A DNA stretch of 20,383 bases from assembly GCF_016785185.1 (NCBI RefSeq), contig NZ_JAEKDY010000060.1; one strand, given 5' to 3'. Both the position numbers and the translations under genes were made by a program. This document shows, piece after piece, positions 1 to 6,909 of this stretch (position 1 is its first letter; the number at the start of each line of letters is the position of its first letter). The notes under the pieces are model-generated. The model was given only the letters and a program-made list of their open reading frames with translations, was not told the DNA's origin and made no database searches. The DNA is from Heyndrickxia sporothermodurans. GTDB lineage: Bacteria > Bacillota > Bacilli > Bacillales > Bacillaceae_C.

Positions 1-23
1 TTCGTGCCATTTGATAGAAAAAA

Positions 24-66
24 TAAAAAAGACAAGGAATTCAAAAACGCTGAATCCCTTGTCTTT
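24..66 (-). terminator. Rho-independent terminator of tRNA-Arg
   Basis: A 12-bp inverted repeat at 31-42 and 52-63 lies just downstream of the tRNA. Read on the minus strand the eighth pair is a G-U wobble and the stem is followed by a run of T; on the plus strand the same position is an A-C mismatch. This supports minus-strand use. Confidence 0.85.
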
Positions 67-82
67 ACTGGGTTTATTTATA

Positions 83-155
83 TGGCCCCGAGAGGACTCG
101 AACCTCCGACGCATGGTTTAGGAAACCAACGCTCTATCCGCTGAGCTACGGAGCC
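83..155 (-). tRNA. tRNA-Arg (anticodon CCT)
   Basis: The minus strand folds into a full 73-nt cloverleaf. It has a 7-bp acceptor stem (GGCTCCG with CGGGGCC), a 4-bp D stem, a T arm GGAGG-TTCGAGT-CCTCT, and discriminator base A. The anticodon loop TTCCTAA gives anticodon CCT (plus positions 120-122), reading the rare arginine codon AGG. The top pair of the anticodon stem is a T-T mismatch, leaving four good pairs. The 3' CCA is not encoded, so it must be added by the CCA-adding enzyme. The gene stands alone between its own promoter and terminator. Confidence 0.96.
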
Positions 156-190
156 ATGATAGGATTACTTTCTTCTAATGTGCATAATAT

Positions 191-219
191 ATTATAAAGG
201 AAATAATAGTTTTTGAAAA
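191..219 (-). promoter_or_regulatory. Putative sigma-A promoter of the tRNA-Arg gene
   Basis: On the minus strand TTTTCA (214-219) is followed after 17 bp by a perfect TATAAT -10 box (191-196), about 35 bp before the tRNA 5' end. The -10 box is convincing, while the -35 box matches the consensus at only four of six positions. Confidence 0.5.
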
Positions 220-245
220 GAGAATAGAATTATTATTAAATAAAA

Positions 246-280
246 GAGGAAGTCATCATAGAAAAGATGGCTTCCTTGTT
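246..280 (-). terminator. Hairpin at the 3' end of ndh, probable terminator
   Basis: Inverted repeat GGAAGTCATC (248-257) and GATGGCTTCC (266-275) lies a few bases past the ndh stop codon. On the minus strand it is followed by TCTTTTATTT, with one A-C mismatch in the stem. On the plus strand the stem is complete through a wobble pair. It may stop transcription from both sides. Confidence 0.6.
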
Positions 281-284
281 TTGA

Positions 285-1463
285 TTAATAAGCTAAACTA
301 AATAGTCCTTTAATATGTGATAAATAGCGGATGTTGCTTGCTTCTTTCATCATTGATGCTGGTAATCCTTTAAGTGGAGTTTGGTTTCCTCCGATAATAG
401 CAACAGCATCTTTGCGTCCTAGGCTTGCAAGTGTACCAGAGTCAACTGGAGAGAATTCTTCTAGTTTTTTCCCTTCTAATGAAGCGAATACGTTGTAGCC
501 AACAAGTTCGCCCATTTGCCATGCGTTTTGTGCAGTTGGTGCGTATGGACGGCCATTTGGTGCCATTAATACGGCACTGTCACCGACAACAAATACGTCA
601 GGGTGGGAAACGGATTGAAGATGTTCATTCACAGTTGCACGGCCGCGGTTTACTTCAAGACCTGATTCGCCAACTAGTGGATTTCCTTGAACTCCGCCTG
701 TCCAAACGAAAGTATTCGTTACAATTTTTTGTCCATCTTTAAGATCAACGGTGTTACCTTCTACATTTGTTACAGGCAGACCTGTAACATATTTAACGCC
801 GCGTTTTTCTAAGCTAGTAGTTGCACGTTCAATTAAATGATCCGGCAATACTGGTAGAATTTTTGGACCTGCTTCAACAAGCATGATTTTAAGTTCTTTT
901 GGATCGATGCCATATTTTTTAGCTAGGCCTGGAATTGTATCAACAATTTCACCAACTAGTTCAACACCAGTTAAGCCGCCGCCGCCAATAAGGATTGTAG
1001 CGTCTGCTTCATTTTGCGTTTTAGCATATTCTTGAAGGCGACCTTCAATATGTTTATGAATTTTGTTGGCATCACTTGTTGATTTTAATACCATACTGTT
1101 TTCTTCAAGTCCCGGAATACCGAAATAAGAAGTAACACTTCCAAGGGCAACAACAAGTCTGTCATACTTTAGCATCGAACTATCAGCAAGTATTATTTCT
1201 TTTTTATCTACTGAAAAAGAAGTGACTTTAGAAATTTTAAGATCGATATCTTTTCCTTTGAAAAGCTTTTCTAAAGGCATTGCAATTGCTTGTTCAGAAA
1301 TATTACCTGCTGCAAGGCGATGTAATTCTGTGATAATTTGGTGTGTTGGATACTGGTTAACAACAGTAATTTTTGCTTCTGATTTATCTACATATTTACG
1401 TAATGTTAAGGCTGATAGAAGGCCACCATACCCAGCACCTAAAATGACGATATGTTTTGACAT
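285..1463 (-). CDS. ndh: Type II NADH dehydrogenase (NADH:menaquinone oxidoreductase)
   Basis: The 392-residue product is a non-proton-pumping, single-subunit NADH dehydrogenase that passes electrons from NADH to menaquinone at the inner face of the membrane. It shows an N-terminal FAD-binding motif GAGYGG (residues 9-14), a second Rossmann motif GGGGLTG followed by Glu168 for NADH, and a C-terminal FAD motif VFVVGDSA. Length and sequence match B. subtilis Ndh (YjlD), as I remember it, almost end to end. The start is ATG at 1463, with GGAGG seven bases upstream. It lies 30 bp downstream of yjlC on the same strand, as in B. subtilis, where the pair is a redox-regulated (Rex) operon. I saw no clear Rex palindrome upstream here. 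No predicted transmembrane segment is expected for this amphitropic enzyme. Confidence 0.95.
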   Translation of the reverse strand: MSKHIVILGAGYGGLLSALTLRKYVDKSEAKITVVNQYPTHQIITELHRLAAGNISEQAIAMPLEKLFKGKDIDLKISKVTSFSVDKKEIILADSSMLKYDRLVVALGSVTSYFGIPGLEENSMVLKSTSDANKIHKHIEGRLQEYAKTQNEADATILIGGGGLTGVELVGEIVDTIPGLAKKYGIDPKELKIMLVEAGPKILPVLPDHLIERATTSLEKRGVKYVTGLPVTNVEGNTVDLKDGQKIVTNTFVWTGGVQGNPLVGESGLEVNRGRATVNEHLQSVSHPDVFVVGDSAVLMAPNGRPYAPTAQNAWQMGELVGYNVFASLEGKKLEEFSPVDSGTLASLGRKDAVAIIGGNQTPLKGLPASMMKEASNIRYLSHIKGLFSLAY

Positions 1464-1493
1464 AGTATATCCTCCATCCTTATATAAAAAATA

Positions 1494-1916
1494 TTATCTT
1501 TGATTTTCACGTTGTTCAGAAACTTGAAGAAAAGCGTTTAAGAAACGGAAAAGTTTTTGTGCTTGTGGATCTTTCAACAATTTAAGCAGGCCGAATAAGC
1601 CGATTACTTCAGTACTTTCATCAGCAATATCTTTAGCTTCGATTGCTTTTTGTGCAATGTTTTTAACACCTGTTTTAATAGGATCAACGATTTCTGTAAT
1701 CGCACCAACAGTATCATTTTTTAATACTTCATCAGTGGCTACGGATTTAGCGAAGTCATAAGACTTTGTTAAAATAGTAACAAGTTCGGCCAATTTAGGA
1801 AGTTGTTCAACAAGAACAGTTAATGATTCTTGAACTTCTGGCTTTAATAACTGATCAAGAACATCAAGTTGTTGCTGGCGTAGCTCAGCATTTAGTTGAT
1901 TGTTAGTTTCTGACAT
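1494..1916 (-). CDS. yjlC: YjlC-like DUF1641 protein, partner of ndh
   Basis: This 140-residue, Leu/Gln/Lys-rich, apparently all-helical soluble protein resembles B. subtilis YjlC. It contains the DUF1641 region in its second half (GLFGLLKLLKDPQAQKLFRFLNAF, split here by description: the GLFGLLKLLKDP core near residues 105-116). Members of this family sit beside NADH and formate dehydrogenases; the molecular role is unknown. An in-frame TTG at 1922 gives a two-residue extension, but the GGAG box is only two bases from it. ATG at 1916, eight bases after GGAG, is preferred and matches the YjlC N-terminus. The gene precedes ndh by 30 bp and is presumably cotranscribed with it. Confidence 0.9.
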   Translation of the reverse strand: MSETNNQLNAELRQQQLDVLDQLLKPEVQESLTVLVEQLPKLAELVTILTKSYDFAKSVATDEVLKNDTVGAITEIVDPIKTGVKNIAQKAIEAKDIADESTEVIGLFGLLKLLKDPQAQKLFRFLNAFLQVSEQRENQR

Positions 1917-2160
1917 TTTCAATTCTCCTTTACTTTTCTTTAGGCATCACTATTAGGCTACTCCACTTCTTTACTCTTGTCCATTGGTGAATGAAAAATT
2001 TTTATAGAAAATTTGGCAATAAACATATTTTTAGAGATGATTAGGAAAGAAATTGGATTATCTTGGGAACTGAAAATATGTAGAGGGAAATCTATTTATA
2101 GTATTTATCAAAGTGCATAAAAAAATCAGATTCCCTTAGGAAAATTTTATTTAATGAAAA

Positions 2161-2194
2161 ATAAAAAGGCATGAGCACCGATATGTGCCATGCC
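2161..2194 (-). terminator. Rho-independent terminator of fdhA
   Basis: The minus strand reads GGCATG-GCAC, a six-base loop, GTGC, one bulged base, then CATGCC, followed by TTTTTATTTTT. It begins eight bases after the fdhA stop codon. The rest of the stretch up to yjlC (1917-2160) is AT-rich, and I could recognise no gene or sure promoter in it. Confidence 0.85.
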
Positions 2195-2201
2195 TTACAA
2201 G

Positions 2202-3419
2202 CTATCTTCTTACAGACCCATGTGGATCAATGACAAATTTCTTTGCCGCCCCTTTATCAAAGTCAGCATAGCCATTAGGAGCTTCATCGATTGAAATTAA
2301 TGTCGCATTTACCGCTTTTGCAATTTGTGCTTTTCCATGTAAAATCATCTTCATTAATCCACGATGGTATTTCATAACTGGTGTTTGACCTGTAACGAAT
2401 GTATGTGCCTTTGCCCAGCCTAATCCAAAGCGAATTTTGAGGGAACCAATTTTCGCATCTTCATCTACGCCACCTGGATCACCTGTTACGTAAAGACCAG
2501 GTATACCGAGACGACCGCCAACTTGTGTCACATCCATTATCGCATTTAAGACTGTAGCTGATGCTTCTGTGTGACCATGTCCGTGTCCATGTGCTTCGAA
2601 GCCTACACAATCAACTGCTGCATCAACAACAGGCTCACCAAGAATTTGTTCGATTTGTTCACCTAAATTATCATGTTGGCTTAAATCAATCGTTTCACAG
2701 CCAAAGCTTCTTGCTTGAGCTAGACGTTCTGGATTTAAATCACCAACAATAACCGCAGAGGCACCAAGCAGCTGGGCAGAATGTGCGGCTGCTAAACCGA
2801 CGGGTCCTGCACCGGCAACATATACGGTAGAGCCCGATTTGACACCGGCAGAATAAGCCCCATGAAATCCTGTTGGGAAAATATCTGATAGCATCGTTAA
2901 ATCAAGTATCTTTTCCATTGCTTGTTCTTTATCAGGAAACTTCAGTAATTGGAAATCAGCATAGGGAACCATAACATATTCTGATTGACCACCAACCCAT
3001 CCGCCCATATCGACATAACCATAAGCGGAGCCAGGTCGATCAGGGTTTACATTTAAACATACATGGGTTTTTTGTTCCTTACACATTTGGCAGCGGCCAC
3101 AAGCAATATTAAATGGGACGGAAACAAGATCTCCTTTTTTAATATATTCGACATCCCGTCCTACCTCAATGACTTCACCAGTAATTTCGTGTCCGAGAAC
3201 CAATCCTTCCGGTGCAGTAGTTCGTCCACGAACCATATGCTGGTCACTGCCACAAATATTTGTCGTAACCACTTTTAAAATAACGCCATGCTCACATTTA
3301 CGTCCGACATTTAGCGGATTCACACCAGGTCCATCCCGCAAAACTAAATCAGGATATCCAATATCCTTTACTGCCACTTTTCCGACCCCATTGTACACAA
3401 CTGCCTTATTACCTGACAT
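2202..3419 (-). CDS. fdhA: Glutathione-independent formaldehyde dehydrogenase (zinc alcohol dehydrogenase family)
   Basis: The 405-residue product closely follows Pseudomonas putida FdhA, which oxidises formaldehyde to formate with NAD and no glutathione. Catalytic zinc ligands are visible as Cys56 (NICGSDQH), His77 (GHE) and Asp179. Structural zinc ligands are Cys107, Cys110, Cys113 and Cys121. The NAD motif is VAGAGPVGLA at residues 201-210. These positions are all shifted by ten from the P. putida protein because of a short insertion near residues 25-38. A His-Gly run (HGHGHGH) lies after VGFEA. The frame stays open 38 codons further upstream, but the long GGGGGGGAGG box eight bases before ATG 3419 and the family N-terminus MSGN decide this start. 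It may act on other aldehydes too (dismutase activity is known in the family). It is divergent from glpP. Confidence 0.93.
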   Translation of the reverse strand: MSGNKAVVYNGVGKVAVKDIGYPDLVLRDGPGVNPLNVGRKCEHGVILKVVTTNICGSDQHMVRGRTTAPEGLVLGHEITGEVIEVGRDVEYIKKGDLVSVPFNIACGRCQMCKEQKTHVCLNVNPDRPGSAYGYVDMGGWVGGQSEYVMVPYADFQLLKFPDKEQAMEKILDLTMLSDIFPTGFHGAYSAGVKSGSTVYVAGAGPVGLAAAHSAQLLGASAVIVGDLNPERLAQARSFGCETIDLSQHDNLGEQIEQILGEPVVDAAVDCVGFEAHGHGHGHTEASATVLNAIMDVTQVGGRLGIPGLYVTGDPGGVDEDAKIGSLKIRFGLGWAKAHTFVTGQTPVMKYHRGLMKMILHGKAQIAKAVNATLISIDEAPNGYADFDKGAAKKFVIDPHGSVRR

Positions 3420-3441
3420 ATCTAAATCCTCCCCCCCTAAT

Positions 3442-3455
3442 AGAAAACGTTTTCT
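3442..3455. promoter_or_regulatory. cre-like palindrome upstream of fdhA
   Basis: AGAAAACGTTTTCT is a perfect 14-bp palindrome with the CG centre of catabolite-responsive elements. It matches the TGWAANCGNTNWCA consensus at all but the two outermost positions. It lies 23 bp upstream of the fdhA start in the fdhA-glpP divergent region, where CcpA could repress fdhA. Confidence 0.4.
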
Positions 3456-3597
3456 TTTTGTCATACAGTCCAATGTATATGCCTGTACGAAAAAAATAGA
3501 ACAGGTAGGGCAAGAGAAAAATACTTTTACCAATGATCGTCTATTTTTCTCGTTTACGCATAGTTATTTAAAGATAGTAGAAGAGAGGTGAATACGT

Positions 3598-4142
3598 ATG
3601 ATCAAATTACAAGGAGTTATTCCAGCGGTAAGAAACATGAAGGATTTTGATCGAATTCTTAACAGTAAACAAAAATATATTATTCTCTTAGAAACTCGAC
3701 TTTCACTTCTTCGTCATGCGGTTAAATACGCGCAAAAAATGGATAAGCAGGTGTTGGTACACGCAGATTTAATTCAAGGACTAAAATCAGATGAGTTTGG
3801 CATTGAATTTCTTTTAAGGGATATTAAAGTTGATGGGTTAATATCTACAAGGTCCAATGTCATTTCTCATGCAAAAAAAATAAAGTGACTTCAATCCAAC
3901 GATTATTTGCTTTAGACAGTCAAGCACTTGAACATAATATTAAAATCATTAACACATTAAAACCAGATTATATTGAAATATTACCTGGTGTTGTTCCGGA
4001 AATTTTAGAAGAGGTTTATGAAAAAACAGGGATTCCTATCATTGCTGGCGGTTTGATCCGAACAAAACAGGATGTTGAAAATGCATTGAATAAGGGTGCA
4101 AAAGCGATTACTACTTCTTTCGTCCATTTGTGGGAATTGTAA
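3598..4142 (+). pseudogene. glpP: Glycerol uptake operon antiterminator GlpP, frameshifted at an A8 run
   Basis: GlpP binds glycerol 3-phosphate and the leader RNA of glp transcripts, and prevents termination. The first part (3598-3888, 96 codons with stop) contains the family stretches IPAVRNMKDFD and HADLIQGLKSDEFG. The second part (3885-4142) contains SIQRLFALD, DYIEILPGVVPE and GIPIIAGGLIRTKQDVENAL. The parts join if one A is added to the A8 run at 3873-3880: the junction then reads AKKNKVTSIQRLF, the same spacing as AKQKKIYAIQRLF in B. subtilis GlpP (from memory). The intact protein would have about 181 residues. The first frame ends in TGA (3886-3888), overlapping a GTG (3885-3887) in the second frame. 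Start ATG 3598 follows AGAGAGGTG. This may be a true mutation, a slippage-tolerant gene, or a sequencing error. Family identity is certain; the disruption is read directly. Confidence 0.9.
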
Positions 4143-4164
4143 AAAATATTTATAAAAAAACGGA

Positions 4165-4193
4165 TTGACATCGTTGTGAATTCAGACTATTCT
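4165..4193 (+). promoter_or_regulatory. Sigma-A promoter of the glpF-glpK operon
   Basis: A perfect TTGACA (4165-4170) is followed after 17 bp by TATTCT (4188-4193). Transcription would start near 4200, leaving a leader of about 150 nt before glpF. That leader contains the terminator described next. Confidence 0.75.
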
Positions 4194-4227
4194 GTAACTA
4201 TAAGTTAAAATGTGATGGAGAAACTGG

Positions 4228-4295
4228 AGATCCACGTTTACGAAATGATATTTATCAAATGATAAATATGATTTTTGTTGATGTGGGTCTTTTTG
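4228..4295 (+). terminator. Leader terminator of glpFK, likely GlpP antitermination target
   Basis: AGATCCAC (4228-4235) pairs with GTGGGTCT (4283-4290), the latter followed by TTTT (4291-4294). Inside the loop lies a second hairpin, ATATTTATCA facing TGATAAATAT with a two-base centre. The element sits between the promoter and glpF. In B. subtilis GlpP with glycerol 3-phosphate acts on such glp leader terminators. That this one is the target is inference from position and from glpP next door. Confidence 0.75.
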
Positions 4296-4314
4296 TCGTC
4301 ATTTTAACTTGTTT

Positions 4315-4328
4315 TGTAAGCGTTTCTA
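4315..4328 (+). promoter_or_regulatory. cre-like site between leader terminator and glpF
   Basis: TGTAAGCGTTTCTA matches the cre consensus TGWAANCGNTNWCA at 12 of 14 positions. It lies about 115 bp downstream of the predicted transcription start, where CcpA would act as a roadblock. Catabolite repression of glp genes is established in Bacillus; this exact site is inferred. Confidence 0.5.
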
Positions 4329-4353
4329 AATAAATTTTTAGGGGGGAAGGAGT

Positions 4354-5169
4354 ATGTCCGAATTTCTTGCTGAAATGATTGGAACAATGATTCTAATTAT
4401 TTTTGGTGGTGGTGTGGTAGGCGGAGTAGTCCTTAAAAAGACAAAAGCAGAGGGTGCCGGTTGGATTGTCATAACGATTGGATGGGGATTAGCGGTAACG
4501 ATGGGGGTCTATGCAGTTGGCAGCATTTCAGGAGCACATCTCAATCCGGCCGTTACGCTTGGTTTCGCATCGATCGGTGAATTTCCGTGGGAAAAGGTTC
4601 CTCTTTATATGACGGCCCAAGTGATTGGAGGATTTCTTGGTGGTGTAATTGTCTTTTTTCAATACTTGCCACATTGGAGAGCAACGAAGGATCCTAGCGA
4701 TAAGTTAGCCGTTTTCTCAACCGGTCCTGCAATTCGCAGTACACTTTCGAACCTTGTGAGTGAAATGATTGGTACATTTGTCCTTATTATGGGGTTATTG
4801 TTTATCGGAGCAAATGAATTTACAGAAGGATTAAATCCTGCCATTGTCGGTTTATTAATTACAGCGATTGGTTTATCATTAGGGGCAACAACAGGTTATG
4901 CGATTAATCCTGCACGTGACCTGGGTCCAAGAATTGCCCATGCATTGCTGCCGATCATCGGCAAGGGGAGCTCTGATTGGGGATATTCATGGATTCCGAT
5001 TGTCGGTCCGTTATTAGGCGGAACATATGGGGCATTATTTTATAAAGCGATTTTTAAAGGTGATTATTCAGTAACATTCTGGATTGTCAGTATCGTCGTT
5101 GTTGTCGTTTTAATTGCTGCTCTTAATAGTGAATTGAAAAAAAGACATGCTTCTGAAGAAGCCGTATAG
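4354..5169 (+). CDS. glpF: Glycerol uptake facilitator (aquaglyceroporin)
   Basis: This 271-residue membrane protein of the MIP family lets glycerol diffuse into the cell. The two pore motifs are NPA at residues 64-66 (HLNPAVTL) and NPA at 185-187 followed by Arg188 and Asp189 (INPARDLGPR). The Asp after NPAR distinguishes glycerol facilitators from water channels. Six hydrophobic segments and the two half-helices carrying NPA follow the usual order, and the internal duplication is visible (SEFLAEMIGT near residue 2, VSEMIGTFVL near residue 135). The start ATG follows TAGGGGGGAAGGAG. It is 11 bp ahead of glpK in the same operon. Length agrees with the B. subtilis protein (274 as I recall). 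Confidence 0.96.
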   Translation: MSEFLAEMIGTMILIIFGGGVVGGVVLKKTKAEGAGWIVITIGWGLAVTMGVYAVGSISGAHLNPAVTLGFASIGEFPWEKVPLYMTAQVIGGFLGGVIVFFQYLPHWRATKDPSDKLAVFSTGPAIRSTLSNLVSEMIGTFVLIMGLLFIGANEFTEGLNPAIVGLLITAIGLSLGATTGYAINPARDLGPRIAHALLPIIGKGSSDWGYSWIPIVGPLLGGTYGALFYKAIFKGDYSVTFWIVSIVVVVVLIAALNSELKKRHASEEAV

Positions 5170-5180
5170 GGGGAATAGCG

Positions 5181-6671
5181 ATGAGTCAATATATTTTAGC
5201 ATTAGATCAAGGAACAACGAGTTCAAGAGCGATTCTTTTTAACCATGAAGGGGAAATTGTTGAGACTGCACAGAGAGAGTTTGAACAGTTTTTTCCGAAG
5301 CCGGGGTGGGTTGAGCATGATGCGAATGAAATTTGGACATCTGTACTTGCTTGTATTGCAGAGGTGATAAGAAAATCCGATATTGAACCTGATCAGGTTG
5401 CGGGAATTGGGATTACGAATCAGCGGGAAACAGCGGTTGTTTGGGATAAACATACTGGTAAGCCAGTGTATAAAGCGATTGTCTGGCAATCAAGACAAAC
5501 GGATGATATTTGTAAGGAGCTTCGCGAAAAGGGCTACAATGATTTATTTAGGGACAAAACCGGATTGCTTATTGACGCCTACTTCTCAGGTACAAAAGTA
5601 AAATGGATACTTGATCATGTTGAAGGGGCAAGGGAGAGAGCTGAAAAGGGTGAGTTGTTGTTTGGAACGATTGATACGTGGCTTGTGTATAAGCTTTCAG
5701 GTGGAAAGAAACATGTAACAGACTATTCCAATGCATCGCGAACATTGATGTACAATATTTACGATTTAAAATGGGATGATGAATTATTAGAAATTCTTAA
5801 TGTCCCGAAAAGCATGCTTCCGGAAGTAAGACCTTCTTCAGAAATTTACGGGAAAACAGCTTCTTACCACTTCTTTGGACATGAAATACCGATTGCGGGA
5901 ATTGCCGGCGACCAGCAAGCAGCTTTATTTGGGCAAGCGTGTTTTGAAACGGGAATGGCGAAGAACACGTACGGAACTGGCTGTTTCATGCTTATGAACA
6001 CAGGTGAAAAAGGTGTTAAATCGGAAAATGGATTATTAACAACACTTGCCTGGGGTGTGGATGGAAAAGTTGAATATGCACTTGAAGGGAGTATTTTTGT
6101 TGCAGGATCGGCCATTCAATGGCTGCGTGATGGACTAAAAATGTTCGAAAACGCACCTGACAGTGAAGCGTATGCGACTAAGGTGGAATCAACTGATGGT
6201 GTATATATGGTACCAGCTTTTGTTGGATTGGGAACACCGTATTGGGATAGTGATGCCCGAGGTGCAGTGTTTGGGCTTACACGCGGAACAACGAAGGAAC
6301 ACTTTATCCGTGCCACTTTAGAATCATTAGCCTATCAAACAAAGGATGTTTTGGATGCGATGATTTCAGACTCAGGAATTGATTTGAAAACATTACGAGT
6401 AGATGGGGGTGCGGTAAGGAACAATTTCCTTATGCAATTTCAAAGCGATATTCTCGGTGTACCTGTTGACCGTCCGGTTGTCAGTGAAACAACTGCTCTC
6501 GGAGCCGCCTATCTCGCAGGCCTTGCAGTCGGGTACTGGAAAGACAAAGAGGAAATTGCTAAGCAATGGAAAATTGACCGTACATTTACAAACCAATTAG
6601 ATGAAGAAACAAGTGCTCAGTTGTATGAAGGCTGGCAAAAAGCAGTGGCAGCAACAAGAGCATTCAAATAA
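5181..6671 (+). CDS. glpK: Glycerol kinase
   Basis: The 496-residue FGGY-family kinase converts glycerol and ATP to glycerol 3-phosphate, trapping glycerol in the cytoplasm and producing the inducer of GlpP. Visible are the N-terminal ATP loop DQGTTSSR (residues 9-16), glycerol-binding Arg82-Glu83, Trp102 and Tyr134, and the catalytic Asp244 in AGDQQAALFGQ. His230 in SYHFFG is at the position that HPr phosphorylates with PEP in Gram-positive glycerol kinases, so activity should be coupled to the sugar PTS and lowered when glucose is present. The nucleotide motif LRVDGGAVRNNFLMQ lies in the C-terminal half. The start ATG is preceded by AGGGGGAA. No terminator separates it from glpF. Confidence 0.97.
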   Translation: MSQYILALDQGTTSSRAILFNHEGEIVETAQREFEQFFPKPGWVEHDANEIWTSVLACIAEVIRKSDIEPDQVAGIGITNQRETAVVWDKHTGKPVYKAIVWQSRQTDDICKELREKGYNDLFRDKTGLLIDAYFSGTKVKWILDHVEGARERAEKGELLFGTIDTWLVYKLSGGKKHVTDYSNASRTLMYNIYDLKWDDELLEILNVPKSMLPEVRPSSEIYGKTASYHFFGHEIPIAGIAGDQQAALFGQACFETGMAKNTYGTGCFMLMNTGEKGVKSENGLLTTLAWGVDGKVEYALEGSIFVAGSAIQWLRDGLKMFENAPDSEAYATKVESTDGVYMVPAFVGLGTPYWDSDARGAVFGLTRGTTKEHFIRATLESLAYQTKDVLDAMISDSGIDLKTLRVDGGAVRNNFLMQFQSDILGVPVDRPVVSETTALGAAYLAGLAVGYWKDKEEIAKQWKIDRTFTNQLDEETSAQLYEGWQKAVAATRAFK

Positions 6672-6743
6672 GAAAACATGCACAACACAAGCTTAATAAC
6701 GGCACAGTCCTTGCCATATCTTACCTTATATCATCTCTAGAAA

Positions 6744-6801
6744 AAGACGACCGCACACATCAAAGATTCTACACAAATCCACGATGCTATGCGGTCGTCT
6801 T
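6744..6801. terminator. Long-stem hairpin after glpK
   Basis: AAGACGACCGCA (6744-6755) and TGCGGTCGTCTT (6790-6801) form a perfect 12-bp stem closing a 34-nt loop. The T run lies on the minus side (TCTTTTTCTAG), and on the plus side the stem is followed by AATAAATAA. It probably ends glpFK transcription, but the polarity of the T run is opposite to that expected for glpK. Confidence 0.55.
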
Positions 6802-6803
6802 AA

Positions 6804-6831
6804 TAAATAAATAAATAAATAAATAAATAAA
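6804..6831. repeat. Tetranucleotide microsatellite (TAAA)7
   Basis: Seven exact copies of TAAA follow the hairpin after glpK. Because four and three share no factor, the tract places a TAA stop in every plus-strand frame. Copy number could vary by slippage. It lies about 20 bp upstream of the putative dhaK -35 box. Confidence 0.9.
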
Positions 6832-6852
6832 CGGATTTTCTATTCGGAATAT

Positions 6853-6880
6853 TTGAATAAATATTCAAAAAATGTATAAA
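6853..6880 (+). promoter_or_regulatory. Putative dhaKLM promoter with overlapping operator-like palindrome
   Basis: TTGAAT (6853-6858) and TATAAA (6875-6880) are separated by 16 bp. The -35 box is part of an inverted repeat TTTGAATA-AA-TATTCAAA (6852-6869), a likely protein-binding site. No regulator for it can be named from the window; the TetR-family gene at 9296-10195 is the nearest candidate. Confidence 0.45.
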
Positions 6881-6881
6881 T

Positions 6882-6894
6882 GGTGCCTGACACC
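6882..6894. repeat. GGTGCCTGACACC short palindromic element
   Basis: The 13-bp imperfect palindrome GGTGCCTGACACC abuts the dhaK ribosome binding site. From memory this word (or its complement GGTGTCAGGCACC) recurs in intergenic DNA of many Bacillaceae genomes. Only one copy is seen in this window, so repeat status here rests on memory. Confidence 0.5.
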
Positions 6895-6909
6895 AAAGGA
6901 GACATGGAT

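Noticed and set aside
1970..2010. Possible Rex operator upstream of yjlC-ndh (TTGGTGAATGAAAAATTT)
   Set aside because: Only one half resembles the TTGTGAA half-site and no matching inverted half follows, so no site is claimed.
3420..3533. Longer N-terminus for FdhA with a CPTC motif
   Set aside because: The extension crosses the strong Shine-Dalgarno and the cre-like palindrome and is absent from family members.
3169..3591. 140-codon open frame on the plus strand over the 5' part of fdhA
   Set aside because: It is antisense to the well-conserved fdhA reading frame, has no convincing ribosome binding site, and resembles no known protein.
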